A stretch of 64,000 nucleotides of DNA from Toxoplasma gondii ME49 (taxonomy: Eukaryota; Apicomplexa; Conoidasida; Eucoccidiorida; Sarcocystidae): the NCBI RefSeq assembly GCF_000006565.2, contig NC_031479.1:1550001-1614000 (forward strand). The letters run 5' to 3'. Below, piece after piece: positions 46,483 to 59,700 of the stretch. Both the position numbers and the translations under genes were made by a program. Numbering within the stretch: position 1 is the first letter of the stretch; every line of letters starts with the position of its first letter. The notes under the pieces are model-generated. The model ran no database searches. It saw nothing but the letters and a program-made list of their open reading frames with translations, and was not told the DNA's origin.

Positions 46483-46999
46483 TCAAAATTGCGAGAAACA
46501 GTGTTTAACAACAAGAACTTGAGACAGAACGTCAAATTCTTTGCCTGGAGACGTGCTACGTTTCGCGCAGGTGCATTCTCCAACTCTGTGCACTGAAAAA
46601 GAGATTGTGCATTACATCGACGCGCGTTCTCGGCGTTTAGATATACTTACGAAGCTTCTTGCGCATGTGCTGGCGTTCAACATAGCTCGAGAAGCAGCAG
46701 CAGCCGGTAAACGGACTGCTGCAGGGTTGTTTTGGTCGTAAACAACGAGACAAGGCTTCCTTGCGTTGCGCGTTTCCTTCCATTCGTTTCAGTTTATCCT
46801 CCAATCTCGAGTCGAACAAAGAAGTAAAGAGGAAGCTTTTCCCCAAAAGGGCGTATCTACAAGTCTGGTTCAAGAGCACACGAAGTCTGCGAGTGGGCAC
46901 AGTGAAACAGATGAGGCGGGGGTTTGGCGCGTTGAAGAACTCGCTTGCAGCTTCTGGATTTTTTGACTACGAACCGTCCTCCTGTTCGTCTTCGCTCAT
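46483..46999 (-). CDS. Tentative small three-exon protein of 97 residues
   Basis: The proposed minus-strand exons 46999-46971, 46805-46651 and 46592-46483 close in phase. The start is MSEDEQEDGS, then a charged helix (EDKLKRMEGNAQRKEALSRCL), a Cys-rich middle and a second Cys pair. The donor at 46650 (CTTC|GTAAGTAT) and the acceptor at 46593 (TCTTTTTCAG) are strong; the acceptor before 46805 is weak. A plus-strand frame across 46571-46708 ending in a GTAAAC donor is also protein-like, so the coding strand is not settled. No family recognised. Confidence 0.33.
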
Positions 47000-47731
47000 C
47001 TTTCGGCGTTGAAGAAATACCATTTTGCGTAAAGGCTCCGAGCATATCAGTCTTCTTGTGGCTTCGGGTCTTCGATTGTGGACGGTCTCCCGCGGCGGAC
47101 TGGCTCCTCTTCTCGTGAAGGTGACTTTTCTCAGCCTTCGCGGGTGACCAAAAGTGTGATAGGCCGGCGCGCGTTTTCCCGAGACGTCGTGCCGGCCAAC
47201 ACCGCGACTTTTTCTTGCTCCTTTTCCCTATTCCTTGCGGGTGTTCCTCGTCACAAGATCAGCCGAACACGAGCGGAAACTGGCTTCTCCGTCTGTCGTC
47301 TCCCGTCTCTCGCGCTTCTACGCGGCTTCATCGCGTTTGGCCCGATGGATGACCCACTTGACATCTCCAAGAGCGTACATCTGCACATGTGGATTTCGAC
47401 GTCCTCCCCAAGTTCTGCAGCGGCCGTTTGAGTCACAGACGGCAGAGAGCTGCAGACACAAATGTGCGTTCCGGCGTATGCACACTTTGAATTAATTTTT
47501 TCCCTCGAAGTCCGTGGCGTCCAGCGTCCACTTTCGAGGGATCTGCAGCCGGTTTTGGCTTGCGTTCTTTCCCTCCTTTTCCCGCTCCTCTTTTTCGCAT
47601 GAAGCAAGCGTCAGATGCCAGAGTGTAGACTGTGCAGCTCGTCGCGTTTCCAACATTTCCGTTTTTCTGCGTTTTTTTAGATGCCACAACTCCGACTTTG
47701 TTGAGACTTCTGCCGCCGGCCCACGAGTTCA

Positions 47732-48076
47732 GATGCAACTTCGCGAGTCGGCGCTTCGTCCCGTCGTGAAGACAGCGGTCGATCCGCGGTTCTCATTCGA
47801 CTCTATCGAAAAACAGAGGATCTTGGGGCGTATTATTATGAACGCTAGAAGTAACCCTGCTCGTTCGTCTTTCGTTTTTTTCCGTTTCAGAGAAAACCTG
47901 AGACACGGTGATATAACAGAAGACGCAATGCGTGAGACACGGGAGTTTTTCTTGTCTGCCTTTCTTATCCAAGCAAGGACGGCCGAGTGGGCGAGTGATT
48001 GCTTGCTGAAGTGTTTCCGGTCCTTCGGACCAGAAATCGTTTTTTTCTGTGTGCTAAGCCTCTTGAGGCGAGAGTA
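47732..48076 (+). CDS. Possible small protein or exon
   Basis: An ATG-initiated frame of 114 codons begins three bases after a TTCAG. The segment DPRFSFDSIEKQRILGRIIM and the following charged helices look like protein, while the C-terminus is hydrophobic and less convincing. A GTAACC...TTTCAG pair inside would give an unusually short intron and a stop, so the unspliced reading is better. No family recognised and no transcript signals. It is low confidence and could be the leader of the CRAL-TRIO gene downstream. Confidence 0.25.
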
Positions 48077-48477
48077 AGCCCTGAGCAACGTAGTCTGTAG
48101 AATTGGGATTGACAACGGCGTATCTGCCAGTGAAGAGCAACGCCACGGGTCTTGAAACACGCAGATAAGCACCGCTTCTGCGTCGGGAAGGAAGCTCAGC
48201 TTCCTTCTTTGAAGCAACTCGATCCTTCATTCCTTACGCTGCTCCTCTTCCACCTTTTTTTCGTCTTGTCGGAGCCTTTGTACTCCAAATAGTTACAGAC
48301 ATCACTCAGACACACAAAAAAGTGACACAGGAGCCCGTGCTTCTTCTCCATTTTCGCCTTTCTATTTTCTTCTGAACCTGCAGTCCTGCTTCCGTCCTTT
48401 TCGCTTCTTCAGCCTTATCGTCAAGTCCCTTTCCCGCTCCCGGTACCTCCGTTCCGACTTCGCTGTCGACTTCCCCT

Positions 48478-51400
48478 ATGGGCCGAGTGGGAGTGTGTGC
48501 CCTGCTTGTGTTTAATTTCTTCTTCGTTGTTCTCCCGATTCTCATCGTTCTGTTTCAACTGCTCCTCACACTTCTTTTCGTCTCTGCGTTCGCGACCATC
48601 ATGCGCCAGATTTCGCGCGGCGGCACTTCCGCGCGGCCTTGTGACCCGCATCCGCAAGAGGCCGGTGACGCCTCAGCGGAGGCCGGCGAAGCCTCAGCGG
48701 CGGCTGGTGGAGCCTCAGCGGAGGCTGGTGGAGCCTGCGGGCGTCGCTCCGCCTCTCGCTGCGGCGTGGAGCTGGTGGATGGCGAGAAATCCCTTCAGGC
48801 GTTGCAGCATCTCCTGGATGTGTACCGCTGCGCCTTTTGCATGCAGAGAACCGTTGGGAGGCTGCGGAGTGAATCTGTCAAGGAAGAGCGAGTCGGGCAT
48901 CTTGACGTTGCCTCTGTTGCCGCTTCACGGGACGAACATCCGTTTTATTCCTCTGACGAGTCTCCGAGCGGAGAGACGTCTTCTTCCAGCGTTCTGCGCC
49001 TGCACAGCCAAGGGCAGTCGCCCCTCACTGCCCTTCTTCCGTCGGAGGAGAGTCTCTTGCCTCTGATTCTCCCCCCAAAGAAGGGGGAGGAAGCGGAGAG
49101 CGAAGTCCAAAGCCGGCTGCGGCTTCGGAAACAAACGGTCTTTGAGAAACTGCATGCTGTTTTGCTTGGCCTCCCGCCACCGATCGTCGTGTCTGTGGAG
49201 CCTCCGGAGTTCGCTCTGCCTCTCGACGCCTTGCTTTTCTCCCCCACTTCCGCCCATACGCACCTGCGATTCCCTAGAGCTGACGGGCATCCTCTGCTTC
49301 TCCGACAAATCTTCCTCCACGTTCCGCTGTCTAGACGCGAACAAAGGTGGATCGACGCGCTCCACAGCGAGATGAAGAAACAGTTTAGGCCGCCGCTTTC
49401 GGAGACAAGTGCTCGCGATATGTTGAAGAGCGACGCTTGGAAACGCGAGGACGCAGCCGAGCTAGGTAATCTAAGCAAGGACATTGATATGATACATCCA
49501 TGCATCTGTACATATAAAGAGGAAATGACTGTCGTTATAGATTTGTGGACAAGGATATGTGTAGTGCCGTTGCACCTGTATAGACAAGGAAATATTCAAA
49601 TTTAATTATGCAATTTCACTCATATATATATATATATACAGAGAGAGAGAGATTTATATATGCTTATGCTTGAGAATAAACATGAGCGTAGTCGTTTATT
49701 TACCTGTCAGGAAACGCATGAATGTATACACGGATGTATCGAGATGTGAGTACACATTTATACAGACGGATATGTATGTCAGTCGAGTTTCTTCTATTTG
49801 TCTAGGGGCAGGTGTGGGCTGTTCTATCGAGAAAAAAGTATCGAACATCCAGAGATTCATTCCATGGACAAGAGAGAAGGTGAAGTAGATCGACGTTGTG
49901 GACCAACTAAGCAGATTTACGTATGAGAGTCAGGTTAAAGATAGGAAAAGCATCCTCGTGACTCGAGTCACTTGAAGTCGATAAGTTTATCAGATGAACG
50001 AAATCGACTGGGAACACACGAGTTACAGACCAACAGTGGAGAGACGACGAAGCGCGAAACGGAGGCGCATGCGTGAGACATATGGATCGATTGGATTGCA
50101 CGTCGGCGGGCCATGTCGATAACAGGACTTTCACAGAGAGAAGAGAGGACGACCAGGTTTCTCTCAGCAGAGAGTAAAGAGGTCGGTCACACGGCGTCCA
50201 TCACAGTTTTCTCGACCTCGCTGTTCGCTCTCTTGCAGCCTGAGACTCACCAAAAAACACACGACGGGTGAATCGAAAAAACAGAAGTTCACTCGTCGAG
50301 AAAAACCGACGAGGAAGTGCGTGCAGGAGACGCCGTGCATCTCTGCATTTTTCGTCGTCTGCATTTTACGCGTTTTGCGTCTCTGTTTTCTTCACAGTCC
50401 CTCGCGACGGTGCAGACGAGCTCGAAGCTCTGCTTCTGTTGGCCGAATCCGATAATCTGGAGAGAGAGAGCGAGAAGGAGGCAGGGAAGAGTCGCGGGGG
50501 CTCAAGGAGCAAGAAGCCGGAGAAGACGTCGTCTCCGAGTCGTTACCCCACTGTGCTGGAGCCTGTGCTTCTCCGAGTTTTGTGGCTGATGTATCGGAAT
50601 CAATCGAGGAAGTTTCCGCCTCCGTCTCCTCCTGTAGAGATCTGTGGGCGTCGAGCTTCTTCGAGGCTGGGAAGTCTGTCGACAAGAGCTTCTTTCCACG
50701 GTTCTTCAGAAGGCTCAACAGAGGGGAGCGCTGAGGGACGTCTGTCGAGTGGACGCGCTTCGAGAGGTGCGTCCGGCAAGCGCCTCTCCTTTCTCGAAGG
50801 CGAGGAAGAGACCGAGCAAGAGACCGCGCGGGCACTGCATGCAGACGAGAAGGACGAGAAGGGACGATTCCTCGACTCGGGAATGACAGAGGAAGAAGAG
50901 CAGGAGGAAGCTGAGGAGCTGGCGAAGGCAGCTGCCCAACATGTCGGGAAGATGGTGGCGTTTCGTCGAGAGATGTTTCCGCTTGCAGACACAGACCCGA
51001 ATCTGAAAGAAGACCTCGAGAAAGGTGTGTTGTACTGGTGCGGCCGCGGCTCGGGGATGCGCCCGCTGCTGGTTTTGTCTCTTCAGCGACTCGACGCGCC
51101 TCTCCTGGACCTCCCTCGCTTTCTCCGGCTCCTCATCTTCGTATTCGAGTGGGGACTCAGGTTCCTCATGGTCCCGGGCAAAGTCGAAACGTGCCTCGTC
51201 TTGCTGGATCTGCGCGAAGTCTCGCTCTGGAAGTTGCCCTACGCATGCATGCAGACGCTGGTGCAGACGCTGACGGTTCAGTATCCGTTCCGCCTGCGAA
51301 AGATGTTCGTCTTGCACAACTCGCGGCTGATTGACGGTCTCTGGAGCGTCGCCAAGGGATTTCTCACTGATGTGCAGCAAGCAAAGATCGCGACCTTCAA

Positions 51401-51773
51401 AGTTGACCGAGACAAGAACTCGCTCGAGCTGACGCGCGAACTGGGGAAGCTCGTCCCCGCCTCCCAACTCGAGAGGAAATTCGGCGGAGAACGACCGGAT
51501 GCAGTCCGCTTCTATCCCTTCCCCATCGCCACTCCAGAACCTCTCCCTCGAAAAACCAAGTCCGGGACCGCCGAAAAGGTACACACTTGCAGAGAGGCAA
51601 ACCTCTGCATGCACACGCGGATGAGTTTCCGAATTCACGACTGCGCCGCGCCTCCACGGAAACGAGCATGCGGAAAACGAGGCCCGACACTTGACGCCAG
51701 TGCAAAAACCCGGTGCTCACAGGAAACAATCAATATCTTTATATACATATATACATATATATATGTATACATG

Positions 51774-51814
<41 letters not shown>

Positions 51815-51939
51815 GCGTATATACGTATGTGTGTGTCCGTATAAATACACACGTACTAACTCTTCTGTACATGTATGTGTATACGTCTCGATATGCACAT
51901 AGATTTAGATATATGTCTATATGTGGAGAAATGGCTTAT

Positions 51940-51973
<34 letters not shown>

Positions 51974-53018
51974 GCACATATGTAAGTGGATGTGGACGCG
52001 TATATGGTCGCGTATGTCTGCAGGTGTGGGTGTGTAGATTAGTATTAGGGGGGATCAGATGGAGGATTTTTTTCAGGTCCAGAGGGAGATCTCGAAGGCC
52101 AGTTGGTGCTTAGTGTCTATGTGTGTTTCTGTGATTTCTCGTTTCCGTCAACTCGTTTTTCTTTCAACTTTGCTTTCTTCCCTGAATTGTGTTTTGCTGT
52201 TTGGATTGTCTTTGCGTTCATCCAGGTACTCGTCGATAAGCCGATGCCGGGATGCTGGAAGGTGCGTTGAGTTCCCGCGCCTGTTTTCTTGCGTCACTGA
52301 GGCTGTGTCTTCTCTGCTGTTCCCAAAAAGAACAGTTCTTTAAGCAGTTTCCAATCGTGTATGAATGCGTCCATCTCTGGACGATGTGATAGTACATAGT
52401 GATGTAGACAGTGAGCACGGCCCTCTTCTTCACTCGACTATCTATATCTGTCTACCTATTTATCCATCACTATATGTTTCTCTATCTCTATGTCTCTCTC
52501 TCTATGTGTATATCCGTCGTTCTCTTTATCATTCTATATCAACCTATCTATGCGTCAGTGTTTGACGGTCTATTAACGCATGTTTGTCTCAAAATCGAGA
52601 CTACCGTGTTGGAGCCTGCATTTATATTTCTATATATTTATTTGTATATTTATATGTGTCTGTTTATGCTCACGAGTATTTGATTCCGGGTGTTCGTTGC
52701 AGGCTGCAGATCTCGTCACTGCCTTCGGGGCTATTTGGGAGGCAGACTGTCGAGTTCCCGTTCAGTGGCGTTCCTCGGCCGCTGCAGCGATTCTTCGAGA
52801 TCCTCTGTCAAGGAGACAAATCCATCCACGACGTTTGTCTTCTGTGGCTTCCAGTGGAGAAGCAGGTCCCGCGGGCGACTCTAGTCACTAGAGACCCGGG
52901 AGAGGAAAAGAGGAGAAAAACGAGAAGCGAACAGAGAAGAAAGGCGGTCGCGACGTTCGCAGGTGATGCCGTCTTCAGTTCCAAGGAAGAGAGGCACGGG
53001 AGAGACGTCTGCCTCTGA
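48478..53018 (+). CDS. Membrane-anchored CRAL-TRIO (Sec14-like) lipid-binding protein
   Basis: Five exons close in phase to 849 residues: 48478-49465, 50398-51578, 52077-52105, 52226-52261 and 52703-53018. Residues about 1-42 form a long hydrophobic anchor (VFNFFFVVLPILIVLFQLLL). A tandem EAG-x-ASA repeat follows, then a Ser-rich region and a charged Glu/Arg-rich linker. Exon 2 ends with a CRAL-TRIO lobe: FVFEWGLRFLMV, LVLLDLREVSLWKLP, TVQYPFRLRKMFVLHNSRLI and FLTDVQQAKIATF. That order matches the Sec14 lipid-binding fold, which moves phosphoinositides, phosphatidylcholine or other hydrophobic ligands between membranes. The last three exons give a C-terminal tail that ends in a basic stretch. 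The 29-base exon 3 is my choice because it puts the final exon in its best frame; skipping it gives a shorter, poorer end. Confidence 0.75.
48661..48745 (+). repeat. 21-bp in-frame coding repeat, four copies
   Basis: Four near-identical 21-base units in the first exon of the CRAL-TRIO gene encode EAG-(D/E/G)-ASA heptapeptides. It is an Ala/Glu/Gly spacer just after the membrane anchor and is likely polymorphic in length. Confidence 0.85.
51768..51975. repeat. (CT)n and (TA)n microsatellites in a CRAL-TRIO intron
   Basis: A CT run of more than 20 bases is followed by TA runs at about 51797-51813 and 51942-51971, between the exons ending at 51578 and starting at 52077. Confidence 0.85.
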
Positions 53019-56000
53019 CTCTCTAAAACTGTCTACGATGTTCTTCTCTCCACACACATATAAATAAATGTAAACTTATATGTGCTTCTGTTTATGGTGT
53101 TTCAATTTAGGGATGTATGGGTATTTTTGAGGAAACGAAAGTCGAGGAGACGCACTCTGCATGCGTTTTTTCGCCGATTCGCAAGCGAAAGGCTCGAGAG
53201 TCGTTTATGCTTTCGTGAAAGCTTGTATGCTCGCCTGAAGCTCCTGTGCGCGCGGCGCATGCGGCGAGAGAGGAGGACTTTTCCCCCTAGCTTTCGTCTT
53301 TTGTGGAGGGGAGGCTTTGCGTTTCTAGGATTTCGGACAGCCGGACGGCGCGAGCCTGAAGGCGTCGGTGGCTGTGCGGTAGTGAATGCAGGCATGCGTT
53401 TGCCTGTTCTCATTCGTGATGGCGCAGTGCGTGCTTGGCGAGGGCAGGATGTTTCTCTGCATGTACGCATGCCTAGGTTTGTTTTTTGCATTCTCGCATT
53501 CCCTTGTGAGTGGATTTCCACGCATTCACGGGGACTTCTTTTCCTTTGCCAAGGAAACGAGTGGAGCGCCTGCTTTTTTCCGAGAGGACCGCGGGTGGTT
53601 GTTAATCCTTTCCCAGACGTTTGAGGAGAGTGCCGTCGGCTTGCGACGACTTGTGTTGGAGTTGCGCGGAAGGTCGTGATCTCTTTTTCCGCGAAGGAGA
53701 GTGTCGTAGGTGAGACATTCTCCTGAATAGTTTCGCTAGCCAAGAGCTGAAGGAACTTCGTTTTGGAGAACGGGTGTGATACTGTTGTCGACAGAAGACC
53801 GCCTGGAAGAAGCTTCACACACAAAATTGCTGCCGGCAGTTCGCAGCCGCATCGCGATCTAGGCAAATCGTAGGCGAAATTCAGCCCCATCATTTCGTTT
53901 TCGGCTTACGTTCTTTACTCACCGATCTACAGCCGTGATTTGCTTCCAGAAATCGAGTAATGCGTAGCAAGTTACGTTTCTCGTTTTACCGACGCAGGGA
54001 TAGTTACACAGGTGCCACCACTTTGACGTTTTTGTAGGTCGCTGTAGATTCGACTTCCATTCCTAAGTATCCGGAATCGCTAGAAGGGAATGTCGGAACG
54101 CGCCCGACTGTCGCTGCGCGCGAGTTTTCACTTTTTACGAACGTTCAGATAAGAGTTCACCTACTGCGACACACCAACCATCACGCCACTGCTCCTTCCG
54201 CCTGTCGCGGACTCTGTTTACCACGGAAAAGTCGCACAACAGAACTCCACGCCTTCTGCCTGGAGGTTTATGACGTTCCGGACAGTTGCTGGGGAAAGGA
54301 ACGTTGGAAACTTGGTCAAGAAGTGGAGGATGGACTCGAGAATCCACGTCCGTCTTACAGATTTGTGTCCCTTCCTTTCACTATCTCAAGCTGGTTCGGG
54401 AGGTCAGTGTCGCCGGGAAGATAACGCCAGCTTAGAGGCACATAGATGGACACAGACAGTCCTTGAAACCTCTCGAGGAGGTGGGCCGACTTGGGCTGCG
54501 GAACGCTCCAGAAGGAACTCGACGTTTTCCAGAGGAAGAACCACTCCGGAAAAAAAAAAGCTGCGCACAATCGTTTCCATAGCATTCTTTCTTTCAAAAG
54601 CCTCGAGTTACCTGCAGCTGTCGGCACACGGGGTCGAGTTGCTTCACCTCTTTCTCTGTTTCTGACGGACTCTTTTCTTAGACAGGAAGTTGATGCTCGG
54701 AATAACGCGTCGAGCAGCAACACTTCGTCAGTCCAAAGTCTTCAAGATGTGCATCGGAGGGTCTCGCGGAAGCCTCCTCTCCCGACAGGCGACGCTTGTC
54801 TGAGACTGCACTGACGAATCCTCCTGGATGACTGCAGTCTCGGTTTCAGTTATTTTGGACGCTGAGAGTCAAGTTCGCGGTGTGACCTTTTAAAAGGCAA
54901 ATCAGCGTCTGTTTGCAGACCCAGTCGCTGCTTCATTGAAACGATGGGTACCTGCTGGACTCCGCAGTGTGAAGTTCCCCGTGTCCAAGTCAGACAACGG
55001 CCGTAAGATGCAGTCACGCCGAACTGTCTGCATCTCGGAACTCGAATCACCTTCACCCTATTCACTCTCCTAGGCAATATGATGCCAGAAGAACCACGGA
55101 GAACGCACACTACTCAGTAGAGAACATCGCAGTCTGGACTGAAGAACTCACGCCTTCACAGAGTCGGGGTAGTCTCAGTGGTTTTCTGAAGAAGCAACGC
55201 CGTAGCGCACTGTGAGTTCCACAGCTCCAGCCCAGATTCCGCCATGCCTCTCTCGCGCGAACCGGCACTTCAAAGCGCCGAACATCTGCATTCACGTGGA
55301 AAAAAACTGGAGTTTCCCGGAACCCCTCTCTGAGCACGAGCTCACTGGTTTCTCCGGGACAAAGCGACACACTTCACCACTTTCATGGACATCTGAATGC
55401 ATGTCGAACGGCCATTTCAGAGAGGACTCGCGGCGTTCTATGCCTCGACGCGAGCTGTCTGTTTAGCGCCGGTTCTCATGAGCACTCCGTGGAGGACCGT
55501 TCAGAGAGCCACTGACGAGCAAGAGACTCTTTGTGTTACGACTTGACAAGTGGACCTTCTCGACAGTTCACGGCTGCGTCTACCGTTTCGGAGCCGTTCA
55601 GAGATCTCTCTGTTGTAAATTGTTTTCTTCCATCGGACCGGGCCTCGCGTCTGCAGTCTCTGTGTGTCTGCCTGTGTGTCTGCCCGTGTGTTTGTGTGCA
55701 CTGGCGGCGAGAGAGGCGCTGAGTGTCAGTTGTTTCTCAACAAAAAGTGGGCATCCTTCGAGCTCCAGTTCCCTCGACTCTCTCTTTTTCAGTGTGGCTG
55801 CACTGCACTCTTTCAGGCCTCGCCGTTCTGCCCTCCTTTCTCGGTTTTTCTCCCCCGCACACTCGCCTGGCCTGGAAGTCGCCTCGAGAGGCGCCTCGGG
55901 CGCGAATCTCGGCCTTTCTACGCATCCCATTTTTCCGGCGGCGTGACTTCTCGAGTCCTCGCGCGCCTCAAAAAAGGTTTAGACAGAACTGTCATTGGCC

Positions 56001-56755
56001 TCCGGTGTCCGAGCTGCCATGCGAGAAAAAGAGGCCGAAGCGTTTCCTCTCGACAGAGTTGCCGCACTGTCACTTCCCTGCGCATCTGCATCAGTGTCCA
56101 CGCGTTTTCGACGACTCGAAAACGACGATTTTCTCTGTGTCCCGCCCCGTTTTTGGCTGCGCTGGCGCCGAACCTCGTGGTGTTTCTCCGAGCGCGAAAA
56201 GTCACGTAAGACACCGCATGTGAACAGCGATCCGCAGAGCAACAGCAACTCAGTCTTTGCTTTCTCAGCTTGTCAAGGTTTTTTCCCCGTCACTTCTTGC
56301 GCTTCCCTCCAGATCCTCTTTCTCCTCTCTCTGTCACTCGTCCTCGCCGTTCATCTGTGTGTCTTCCGCGCCGCCTTCCTCTCTCGTCCTTTCCTTCAAC
56401 GACCGCGTTTGTCCGCTCGAGATTCTTTTCTCCTTTCTCTCGTCCTTTCTTGCCTTCTTCTTCTTCTTTCTCTCTTCCTTCTTTCTCTCATCCGTCTTTC
56501 TCTGCTTCTTCCGTCTCTGCTTCTTCGTCTACCTCTGGATTGCCCGGTTCGCGAGCGATGCGCCAGCTCGATAGAAATGTGTGGTGTTCGCAGGCGAGAC
56601 AACACAGTGCATGGCGGTGTCAGGCCGTTCCTCTTGAGCGTTTGAGAGGTTCCTTCGTGCACTCCTTTGCAGACGAGACTTCGTCGGACAAAGCCGCGAG
56701 TTGCGCGCTCAAAGCCGCGTTCGTTTCCTTCCCGCCGAGGCGTCGGCGAGGAAAA
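53019..56755. other. CRAL-TRIO 3' flank and apyrase 5' region
   Basis: A long gap with several GC-rich open frames on both strands (for example 53082-53624 plus and 53893-53102 minus) but no splice support or recognisable protein. The last 500 bases are strongly pyrimidine-rich, as expected for an untranslated leader of the apyrase gene. The in-frame region upstream of 56756 is open, so a longer apyrase N-terminus is possible. Confidence 0.4.
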
Positions 56756-59700
56756 ATGCGCAAAGTGGGCTCAGGGAAGTCCCCCGAATCGCGGGTCGCT
56801 GTCGCCTTCCCGATGCTTTCGCTGAGTGCCTGTCGGCCGCTCTCTCTCGGTTCTTCCTACTCGGTTTCTGCCTTGCCGCGTTCCTGTCTCTGTCTGCTCC
56901 TCTTCCTCGTCACTGTCCTCCTTTTGTGCAGCTCCTGGACGCTCACGCGACTTCTGCCAGCGCAGCTTTCCCCGCAAAACCTCGCAGCCGCGCCTCGCGA
57001 AGAAACGGCGCCGGAAAATGCGCTCGACAGCCCCGAGCGCCCCGGCCGTACGTACGCGCCAGCTGGGGTGTCTGGGGAGCTGTCGAGCGGAGCGGAGGCG
57101 GCGAGTGAGGCGCTGCGTTCTGCAAACGCTCGCGAAGGCAGCCGAGAACTGATCTCTCGGGGCGACACTGAGCTCAGGCTCCACCCGGACCGCCTGAGAG
57201 GCCGCGGCGGAACGTTTTCTCCAGACAGAACTGCTGTGCGCGACGCGCGCCAGGACCGAGGAATTCCGCGAGGCGGCGGCGTAGGCGGCCTTGAGCAAGG
57301 AGGCAAAAAAGAACAAACCGACCGGGACGTTTGCGGACAGTCCGAGACACACCCGTGTTCGGTCGTCTTCATCGCAGACCTCGACGTCGGCAGCCGCGTC
57401 GACTCGGCGGCAGAAGGCGGGAAGCCTGGCGAACTGCTGTTCAAGAGCTACGCGCTCAAGGGCCAGCTGTATCGACACCCGAGAAGCGGCCGCGCCGAGG
57501 CCAGGCGAGCCGAGGCGCGCTCTGCGACCGCCGAGGGAGTGGAGAGCGCAGACTTCCACTTTCGATTTTCGCCTGACGAAGTCGACGTTCTGTACGGCAG
57601 CCACAACGTCGGCGGGAGAGGCATGGAGCTGTCGGAGCTCGTGATGTTCAACGAAGAGCTGCTCACCTTCGACGACCGAACGGGCATCGTCTACCGTTTC
57701 CACTGGCGAGAGAAGCGCCTTGTGCCCAAGTGGCTTCTCGTCGAGGGTGACGGACAATCCAGCGACAAAGGCATGAAAATCGAATGGGCTACTGTCAAGG
57801 GACAACATCTCTACGTCGGATCCTTTGGGAAAGAGTACACAGGTCCGCTCTCACTCGCAGCAGCTCCCGTGACTTCTCAGCGACCAGCTGTACGGGGCTC
57901 TCTGTGTCTGCTTCATTCCGTCTCGGTCTGCCTTTCGAGCTCAAATGCAAAGCTCGACGACTCGGTGGCGCAGACGCATCGTCGAGAAAGAATATGCAGG
58001 GTCCTTGCTCCTTTCCTCTCTCACGGCTTCCCTTAGCTCTCACTCTCTCTTCCTGTCTCTGCGCGTCTCCAGCTCGGTCTGTCTCTCTCATGCTGTGCTT
58101 GTCTCTGTCTCTGCGCGGTTTCCTCGGTCGAGTTTTCAAGGACCGCCGCAAATATGTCCGTGCATGCGTTCGTAGGATGTCTTCTTCCGGCCGGATGCCC
58201 TTGGAGGCGACAAGGCGGCAACGTGGATCTCTCTCTCTCTCGTCATAGATCTACTTCTTCTATGCATTGGTGTCTCTGTATTTAGACGCCCACGCACACC
58301 TATATTTGCACTCGTCGATTTGCATGCATACTCATATCTGCCTCTAAAACGCGTATAGTTATGCAGATACAGTTCTTTTTTTATGCTGCCTTCGCAGTCA
58401 TCTGTACAAGTTCGAAGGTTTCTGAAAAATTTGTTTTTCCGTCGGTGCATATGCGGAGAAACAGGCAGTTTTTCTGAAATTCCTGGCGCGTCTTCGCTGC
58501 TGGCGTCGTGCCAGAAAAAACGGCTCCAAAATGTCCTTTTTCCTCGGCTTCTCAGACAACAACGGAAACATTTTACACCGCCACAACTTCTGGGTGGCGA
58601 TTATCGACGGACAAGGAAGAATCAAAAGAGAAAACTGGGAAGGCATTTACGAATCCATGAAGAAGTGAGTTTCTTCTCCTCTCTCCAGTTCCTCTCGGCT
58701 GCTTTCCTCCCCATCTCTGTCCCCTCCTGTGCCCAGAGCTCTGCATGCACTCGATCCAAAAGAAAGCGCTCTATATGTACAATACATATTTAAGTACCTA
58801 TAGATAGAGAGATGCATATATATATATATATTTATATACAAATAGATATATAGATCTATATTTGCATGCGTAGGCATGTCGTTGTCTGTGTCTCTATCTG
58901 TGCCTCTTGCTGCCCCTTTGACTCTGTGTACAAGCCTTCTTCTGTCCGTTGTGGTGCGAAAGGAGGTCCGGTCTAACGAGTGCAGTTGGGGTTGGCGAGT
59001 GACTTGGCAACGAAGAAGTTGAGGAAAGGCGCGTCTGTTCGCCGACAGCCTGTTGGTGTGTACATCCGAGCGCGGAGGGCGTCGGCCTGCTCGTACAAGG
59101 ACGATGTCCATCTGCACATCTGCATCCGTTCTCGCCTACACACTTAGACGCGAAATTCTGGGGGAAACGTCTATTTTCCTGCATGCATGCGTTGCCGTCT
59201 ATTCCGGTATTTTTTCCCGGTATTTTCTCAGGGCCCTAGGCATACAATATCCAGGCTACATCATCCACGAAGCCATCAACTGGAGTGACAAACTGAATCG
59301 GTAAAACGTAGAAAAAGTACTTTTAGCTGCACAAGCATGCACAGAGTTTCTGATATACGTCGACTTACAGAGTGGTGTAACTCTCAACAGATTTTTGTCC
59401 ACATCAGTCCGTTAATAGCGATACTGGTTGATCTACATCCAACGACACATAGAGACAAGACAAGAAACAGAGAATGTGTGCGTAATGCCATTTTAACATA
59501 TACATATACATATATATATGTATATATATATATGCATATATATATGTATATATATATGCATATATATGTGTATATATATATGTAAATGTGTAGTTTATAT
59601 GTCTGTATGGGACCTTTGTGTTTGTGCATTTTTGTAGACGATTTGTCTTTGTTTACGTTCTTGTGTTCAGTTGGGTCGTGCTTCCGAGGCGAGTCAGCCG

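Noticed and set aside
53082..53624. A 180-codon Arg/Phe-rich plus-strand frame
   Set aside because: It follows the CRAL-TRIO stop in its probable 3' untranslated region, is matched by an equally long antisense frame, and has no domain.
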